Shown here piece by piece: positions 59,845 through 64,000 of a stretch of 64,000 bases of DNA; within the stretch, counting starts at the first letter, position 1; each line of letters opens with the position of its first letter. The notes under the pieces are model-generated. The model was not told the DNA's origin, did not search any database, and was given only the letters and a program-made list of their open reading frames with translations. A program made the translations under genes and the position numbers. The DNA lies in assembly GCF_023716465.1 (NCBI RefSeq), contig NZ_CP092415.1:1155501-1219500 (forward strand), given 5' to 3'. The stretch is from Flagellimonas marinaquae (lineage in GTDB: Bacteria > Bacteroidota > Bacteroidia > Flavobacteriales > Flavobacteriaceae).

Positions 59845-62103
59845 TTAAAAATTGATGGTCGCTCCCAATAAAAAATTAATCCCTGCTTGTGGGTAATAAC
59901 CGGCCCCTTCAATGGTAGTAACGGTTCCTGGATTGGAGTAATCGTCATCAAAGGTGTAAAAATACCCATTGGAAACAATATCTGCATCAAAAATGTTATT
60001 GACCAAACCAGAAAACACAATACTTTTTACAAAAGAATTGGTTTGTATGGTGTACTGCACATTCAAATCCGTTTGTGAATAGCTATCCAGTACAGAATTG
60101 TCCGAATCGATATTGCCCATGTACTGTTTGCCCACAAATTTTGACAGAATGGACAATTGAAAATCTTGATCTGGCGAATACGTGATAATGTTCCCTGCAA
60201 TCAATTTGGGAGAATAGGCAATATTTGTATTCCCTAAATTTTGAAGCTCACCATCTCTTTCAAAATAAAAATCGAGGTTACGGTTATCGCTCAAGGCGAT
60301 GTTGGGCCTCCAAGTAAAGACATTGGACAAATTGACGGAAGCATCGATTTCGAGTCCCAACCTATAACTATCGCCCACATTGGAACGTAATGGTGCTCCA
60401 ACGTCGTTCAATTCACCGGTAAGCACCAACTGATCTTTGTAACGCATATAATATACATTGGTGTTTACTTGAAAACTAGGGGAAACGTATCGCCATCCTA
60501 GCTCAAAATCGTTCAATTTTTCCGGTTTTGGACTTCCACTTTCGTAATCATTTCGGTTGGGCTCACGATTGGCCCTGGCGTAGGATAGATAAAAGTTATG
60601 GTTCCGATTCAAATCGAAAGTTACACCCGCTTTTGGGTTAAAAAAATTAAAGGTATCGTCCACCAATCCTGTATCCTCCCCATTGGCCTCGTAAGATACG
60701 CCACGATATTGTAGATCGCCGAACAAAGACCATTGGTCCGTTAACTGGTAATTGGCTTTGGTATAGAAGTTCAGATCGGTTTTTGTGGAGGAATCATCAT
60801 AATACCTATCCCTAATTTCGGTGCTACCGGCGTATTCGGCCCAGATAATCTCTCCGAAATGGTCTCCTTTGTACTCGTTGTATCCACCTCCAACAATAAG
60901 TTGCAGACCATTATTTTTATATGTCGCGGAAAAAATACCTCCATAAAAATCATTGTCCAACCATCGTCGACGAATCAAATCGGTGGTTTCCACCAAATCT
61001 CCATTTACACTGATGGGCTCCAATCCATAGGTAGCAAAATCATCGTCTTCCCTAAATTGTTCAAAATAGCCTCTTCCCCGAGTATAATGTACGGCAAAAT
61101 GGGTGTTCCAAGAAGCGTTCCATGTTTCGTACCAATGCAACTGAAAATGATCTTGTTTGTAATTATCCACTTCTTTGTCGTAGTATTGGGTGGTGCCGTT
61201 GTCGTCCGTATATTCTCCTGCGGAATTATAGGTACGGTCGTCCCTTAACTGTTCTGCGGTGATGCCGTTCCAAGCTTGGTAGGTGATTTCATGCCCTCCA
61301 AAAAGCAAGGCTTTTACCAGGGTGTTTTCATTTTTATATGCCCCTTGTAAAAAATAACCGTCCAGTTCTGATGATGCACGGTCCACATAGCCATCCGAAG
61401 TTATCCTGGACAACCTTCCGGAGAATTCAAAATGGTCGTTCAACAGTCCGGTACTGAACTTAACATTGTTCCGTAAAGTACTAAAGCTGCCCACAGAAGA
61501 CGAGATCCTTGCGTATCCTTCTTCGGAAAATGCGTCGGTAAGCAGGTTTAAACTTGCTCCAAAGGCACCGGCGCCGTTGGAAGATGTTCCCACTCCACGC
61601 TGCAATTGCAAGTTTTGTGTTGAAGAAGCGAAATCGGGCATGTTCACCCAAAAGCTACCATGCGATTCGGCATCGTTGTAAGGTATACCATTAATGGTAA
61701 CGTTTACCCTTGTGGCATCGCTGCCACGTACCCGAATGCTCGTGTAGCCCACGCCGGCCCCTGCATCCGATGTAGTTACCACAGCGGGCATAAAATTCAT
61801 TAGAATCGGGATATCCTGCCCCAGATTCCGCGGTGCGAGTTCCACTTTGTCCAATTCGGAAAATGTAATGGGAAATTCCTTGGTTGCCCTCACACCCTGT
61901 ACCAAGACTTCGTCCAGAGTCACTTTTTTGCCTTCCAATGTGTCGATTTCTTCTTGTGCACTTACAGAAAATGCCAAGCCGAATAGGGCTAAAGTGGACA
62001 ACAAAAATTTAATGCGATAACGGTTTCTTTTCTTTGTCTGTCGCACTGAACCGCTTTTTAGTGCTGCGGCCTTGCACTGCATAATTGAATAAAGGGTTTT
62101 CAT
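59845..62103 (-). CDS. TonB-dependent receptor under TPP riboswitch control (probable thiamin importer)
   Basis: 752 residues; signal peptide after a long basic N-terminus (FLLSTLALFGLAFSVSAQ, ending near residue 50). Met8 at 62082 is an alternative start. Plug domain with TLDEVLVQGVRA (TonB-box region) and RVRGSDATRVNVTINGIPYNDAESHGSFWVNMPDFASS, then a 22-strand barrel ending in GATINF. No N-terminal carboxypeptidase-like domain. The riboswitch at 62199-62276 makes thiamin or a precursor the expected ligand; such THI-regulated outer-membrane receptors are known in Bacteroidota. It probably takes up thiamin across the outer membrane with TonB energy. Confidence 0.92.
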   Translation of the reverse strand: MKTLYSIMQCKAAALKSGSVRQTKKRNRYRIKFLLSTLALFGLAFSVSAQEEIDTLEGKKVTLDEVLVQGVRATKEFPITFSELDKVELAPRNLGQDIPILMNFMPAVVTTSDAGAGVGYTSIRVRGSDATRVNVTINGIPYNDAESHGSFWVNMPDFASSTQNLQLQRGVGTSSNGAGAFGASLNLLTDAFSEEGYARISSSVGSFSTLRNNVKFSTGLLNDHFEFSGRLSRITSDGYVDRASSELDGYFLQGAYKNENTLVKALLFGGHEITYQAWNGITAEQLRDDRTYNSAGEYTDDNGTTQYYDKEVDNYKQDHFQLHWYETWNASWNTHFAVHYTRGRGYFEQFREDDDFATYGLEPISVNGDLVETTDLIRRRWLDNDFYGGIFSATYKNNGLQLIVGGGYNEYKGDHFGEIIWAEYAGSTEIRDRYYDDSSTKTDLNFYTKANYQLTDQWSLFGDLQYRGVSYEANGEDTGLVDDTFNFFNPKAGVTFDLNRNHNFYLSYARANREPNRNDYESGSPKPEKLNDFELGWRYVSPSFQVNTNVYYMRYKDQLVLTGELNDVGAPLRSNVGDSYRLGLEIDASVNLSNVFTWRPNIALSDNRNLDFYFERDGELQNLGNTNIAYSPKLIAGNIITYSPDQDFQLSILSKFVGKQYMGNIDSDNSVLDSYSQTDLNVQYTIQTNSFVKSIVFSGLVNNIFDADIVSNGYFYTFDDDYSNPGTVTTIEGAGYYPQAGINFLLGATINF

Positions 62104-62198
62104 TCGTAAAATTGCTACGAATAAAAGGGGTCATTATTCTTTGTTAATAATTGATTTTTGTTTCTGATGAAACATAGAAATTCCAAGATGCGCGATCT

Positions 62199-62276
62199 GC
62201 GCATTCCCTTGGCGGCATTACCCGCCCAGGTTCATTGGGTATAATCTCAGCCTTTTGGTAAAAGCACCCCTTTGAG
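62199..62276 (-). promoter_or_regulatory. TPP (THI-element) riboswitch
   Basis: Read on the minus strand the element shows GGGGTGC, GGCTGAGA, ATACCC, the GAACCTG core and the closing AAGGGAAT, the universally conserved THI-box order, with the variable stem GGCGGGTAATGCCGCC between. A short hairpin (ATGCGC with GCGCAT, 62188-62204) overlaps its 3' edge and may be the switching element; no U-run follows, so control is probably at translation. A -7 element at 62283 puts the transcript start right at its 5' edge. Confidence 0.95.
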
Positions 62277-62282
62277 ATGCGG

Positions 62283-62290
62283 CAAATGTA
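62283..62290 (-). promoter_or_regulatory. Promoter -7 element (TACATTTG) of the thiamin receptor transcript
   Basis: Exact TAnnTTTG on the minus strand; transcription would start near 62276, at the first base of the riboswitch fold. Confidence 0.55.
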
Positions 62291-62345
62291 AGATGTTGTG
62301 ATGATTTTTAAAAACGAATTGCAAGAAAACCGTTTACCCACAAAT

Positions 62346-62368
62346 AAAAAAGACCGCCGAAGCAGTCT
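62346..62368 (-). terminator. Intrinsic terminator with TTCG loop, after the small membrane ORF
   Basis: Minus-strand stem AGACTGC with GCGGTCT (one G-T pair) and TTCG loop, followed by TTTTTATT. It ends the transcript that contains the small frame at 62459. Confidence 0.85.
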
Positions 62369-62458
62369 CTTTCACTTTGCGTGATCACAATCGCTTGGAA
62401 AAGCTATCTATAATCTGGCAAATGGACAATACATGGATAGTGTTTATATAGCATCACC

Positions 62459-62569
62459 CTAATTTTTAATATCCTCGTCTCTTTTTCTGTTCTGCAGATA
62501 AATTATCAATACGTATAGAGCCAATCCCAAAGAGATCAAATCCATAATAAGCACAATTTTGCTAAACAT
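62459..62569 (-). CDS. Tiny single-span membrane protein (36 residues)
   Basis: From ATG 62569: MFSKIVLIMDLISLGLALYV, then LIIYLQNRKRDEDIKN. A hydrophobic span of about 20 residues is followed by a charged tail, the layout of small inner-membrane subunits. An in-frame ATG at 62653 gives 64 residues with an unlike N-terminus. A good terminator follows 90 bp downstream. A hairpin (62614-62636) lies between the two possible starts, favouring the short form. No family recognised. Confidence 0.5.
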   Translation of the reverse strand: MFSKIVLIMDLISLGLALYVLIIYLQNRKRDEDIKN

Positions 62570-62762
62570 AGTATTAAGTATAGTGTTCTGTAATTTGGGC
62601 CTGATCTTAAAGAAAGCCGCACAATATGCACGGCTTCTTAACAAACCAATCAACCAACTTTAAATAACCCTTTCGGATTATCTCAATTCAATTCTATCAC
62701 CGAAAATAATTTCGTGTTTACTTATAAGACACAGCTTTTGTTCATTGGTCACTTTCAAAAAC

Positions 62763-62792
62763 AAAAAAACCCATTACATAAAATGCAATGGG
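62763..62792 (-). terminator. Intrinsic terminator of the DUF4301 gene
   Basis: Minus-strand stem CCCATTGCA with TGTAATGGG, five-base loop, followed by a run of seven T. Confidence 0.9.
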
Positions 62793-62817
62793 CTCGAACT
62801 TATTGAAACATATTGTT

Positions 62818-64000
62818 TTACACCTGATGCGTAGGCTTTAAAAGATCGTTCACGGTTTTTACCGGATTAAATGTAACCAAGGGCACCTCCACAAAAATGG
62901 TGTTCCAAAATGCCATTGCTCCATTCCACAGACCTGGAAGCTCGAGTGCCTTGAGCTCTTTTCCTTCTTTGGTTTTTTCTGTTATAAAACCTTGTTTATG
63001 ATCTACAAAATCCAAAAGATTATATTTTTCTCCTTTGTAATTACGCACACCACAAACCAAATCCACAGGGTTAAAATGTGTGGAGTTTTGTAAAATGGCA
63101 GCTTGTTGTCTATTGTTTTGATCTATCTGTGCGGATTCAATAATTTGAAGCGATATATTTCCTTCATTATCTTTTATCCAAAATGGACCTCCTCCAGGTT
63201 CTCCTTCGTTCTTCACCATTCCGCATACACGGATGGGACGATCGATCCTATCCTTTAAAATTGATTTTTGCTCCGCTACACTAAAATCATCGTAATTTCC
63301 GGGCATACGAACATTTAGGTCTTTCTCCAAAAATGCCTTGATCTCATCGGCTTTTTCAAAAGATACTTCACCCTCCAACAGTTTGGCATACGCAAAGGCT
63401 TTGTCCTGCACTTTCTTAAGGACTCCTGCCAACATTTTTTTGCTATTGGCCACGGTTTCGAGATTCTTATCGATAACAACGTTGTCTATGTTTTTAATAA
63501 AGACTATGTCGGCATCTTGATCATTCAAGTTTTCAATAAGTGCTCCGTGCCCACCTGGACGAAACAAGATAGAACCATCATTATTTTTAAAGGGCTTGTT
63601 GTCCATATCCACGGCAATGGTATCGGTAGATGGTTTTTGATTTGAGTACGAGATATTAAAACTGGTGTCCGTTTTTTCTGAAATTTTTGGCCCCACCTGT
63701 GCTTCTTCTTCGGCAAACATGGCATCGTGCTGTTCGGATACGGTAAAATGGAGATTTGCCCTGCCTTTGGTTTTTGCGTAAAGTACGGCCTCTTTTAAAT
63801 GTTCCTCAAAAGGTGTTGCCGCACCAGTTTCATACTGATGGAATGGCAACAATCCTTTGGGATAAAATCCATAATTAAGTCCACTTTCCATCAACATTTC
63901 CTTTACAAAAAGAAAAGCTTCTTCGTCTCCATTGGATGCTTTTCCCTTGATCCTGGTCATAATCCGGTCATAAAACGGAAAACTGGATAGGTTATCCGTA
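62818..64000 (-). CDS. DUF4301 protein, C-terminal part (cut by the window edge)
   Basis: The frame is open from the stop at 62818 to the end of the window (the ATG at 63960 is internal: 13 more sense codons ending FPFYDRI precede it). At least 393 residues of a family usually near 500. Landmarks are ILFRPGGHGALIENLNDQDADIVFIKNIDNVV and CGMVKNEGEPGGGPFWIKD. The GHGALIENLN...DIVFIKNIDN block resembles nucleotidyltransferase folds, but the function is not established. Bacteroidota-specific. Confidence 0.9.
   Translation of the reverse strand, partial: TDNLSSFPFYDRIMTRIKGKASNGDEEAFLFVKEMLMESGLNYGFYPKGLLPFHQYETGAATPFEEHLKEAVLYAKTKGRANLHFTVSEQHDAMFAEEEAQVGPKISEKTDTSFNISYSNQKPSTDTIAVDMDNKPFKNNDGSILFRPGGHGALIENLNDQDADIVFIKNIDNVVIDKNLETVANSKKMLAGVLKKVQDKAFAYAKLLEGEVSFEKADEIKAFLEKDLNVRMPGNYDDFSVAEQKSILKDRIDRPIRVCGMVKNEGEPGGGPFWIKDNEGNISLQIIESAQIDQNNRQQAAILQNSTHFNPVDLVCGVRNYKGEKYNLLDFVDHKQGFITEKTKEGKELKALELPGLWNGAMAFWNTIFVEVPLVTFNPVKTVNDLLKPTHQV

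Noticed and set aside
62144..62341. A 65-residue minus-strand open frame over the TPP riboswitch
   Set aside because: It is explained by the conserved riboswitch; the frame has no protein-like features and the conserved bases follow the RNA structure.
1..64000. CRISPR arrays, tRNA/rRNA genes, insertion sequences, prophage or defence islands
   Set aside because: No regularly spaced repeats, cloverleaf-like sequences, transposase or phage genes were recognised on either strand.

Overview
The window reads as chromosomal DNA from a marine-type member of the Flavobacteriaceae (Bacteroidota); an Allomuricauda/Muricauda-like genus is a guess. The reasons are the recurrent promoter element TAnnTTTG, type IX secretion (T9SS) sorting domains, TonB-dependent receptors, many Bacteroidota-restricted families (DUF4271, DUF4296, DUF3098, DUF3127, DUF4301, DUF2490), lipoproteins with an S-C lipobox, and moderate-to-low GC. 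I see no tRNA, rRNA, CRISPR array, insertion sequence or prophage. Genes are packed tightly, often with convergent overlaps of 4 to 115 bp.

Layout. 1-10 kb: a cut-off unknown gene, a metallophosphoesterase, a class V aminotransferase, a secreted protein, a penicillin-acylase-family lipoprotein, a TPM-domain protein, and a minus-strand iron-sulfur/redox block (2Fe-2S ferredoxin, ferredoxin-NADP reductase-like flavoprotein, NifU-like scaffold, Mrp ATPase). 10-16.5 kb: amidase lipoprotein, alkyltransferase-like protein, LysE exporter, TrmB, a glycosyltransferase, and a PhoR/PhoB-type two-component pair. 16.5-23 kb: divergent from phoB, a five-unit 11-bp direct-repeat array that looks like a Pho box sits in front of an internally duplicated surface lipoprotein and a TonB-dependent receptor. 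Two mini-proteins made almost only of a T9SS sorting domain follow. This is the best candidate in the window for a little-described system: a phosphate-starvation outer-membrane uptake module.

23-40 kb: mostly housekeeping. It holds a LuxE-like protein, cupin, TyrS, SDR epimerase, dihydroorotase, a dolichol-P-mannose-synthase-like GT2, a GT39 enzyme, HemD, PEP carboxykinase, a saccharopine-dehydrogenase-like protein with an Lrp regulator, ferritin behind an 18-bp palindrome, a membrane zinc peptidase and alanine dehydrogenase. REP-like palindromic repeats lie around the last genes, and a different repeat appears to be inserted in frame in leuS (40.3-43.2 kb). 43-47 kb: the ftsX-DUF3098-uppP-truB cluster. 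47-52.6 kb: a TetR-ABC-HlyD-TolC operon behind a promoter-overlapping palindrome. Its ABC subunit has lost nearly every catalytic ATPase motif.

52.6-64 kb: DNA glycosylase Tag, secreted proteins, Aat, an orphan histidine kinase, HIT protein, GreA, a Rieske-fold lipoprotein lacking cluster ligands, and a Gfo/Idh oxidoreductase. A TonB-dependent receptor preceded by a clear TPP riboswitch (probable thiamin importer), a tiny membrane protein and a DUF4301 protein cut by the window edge complete it.
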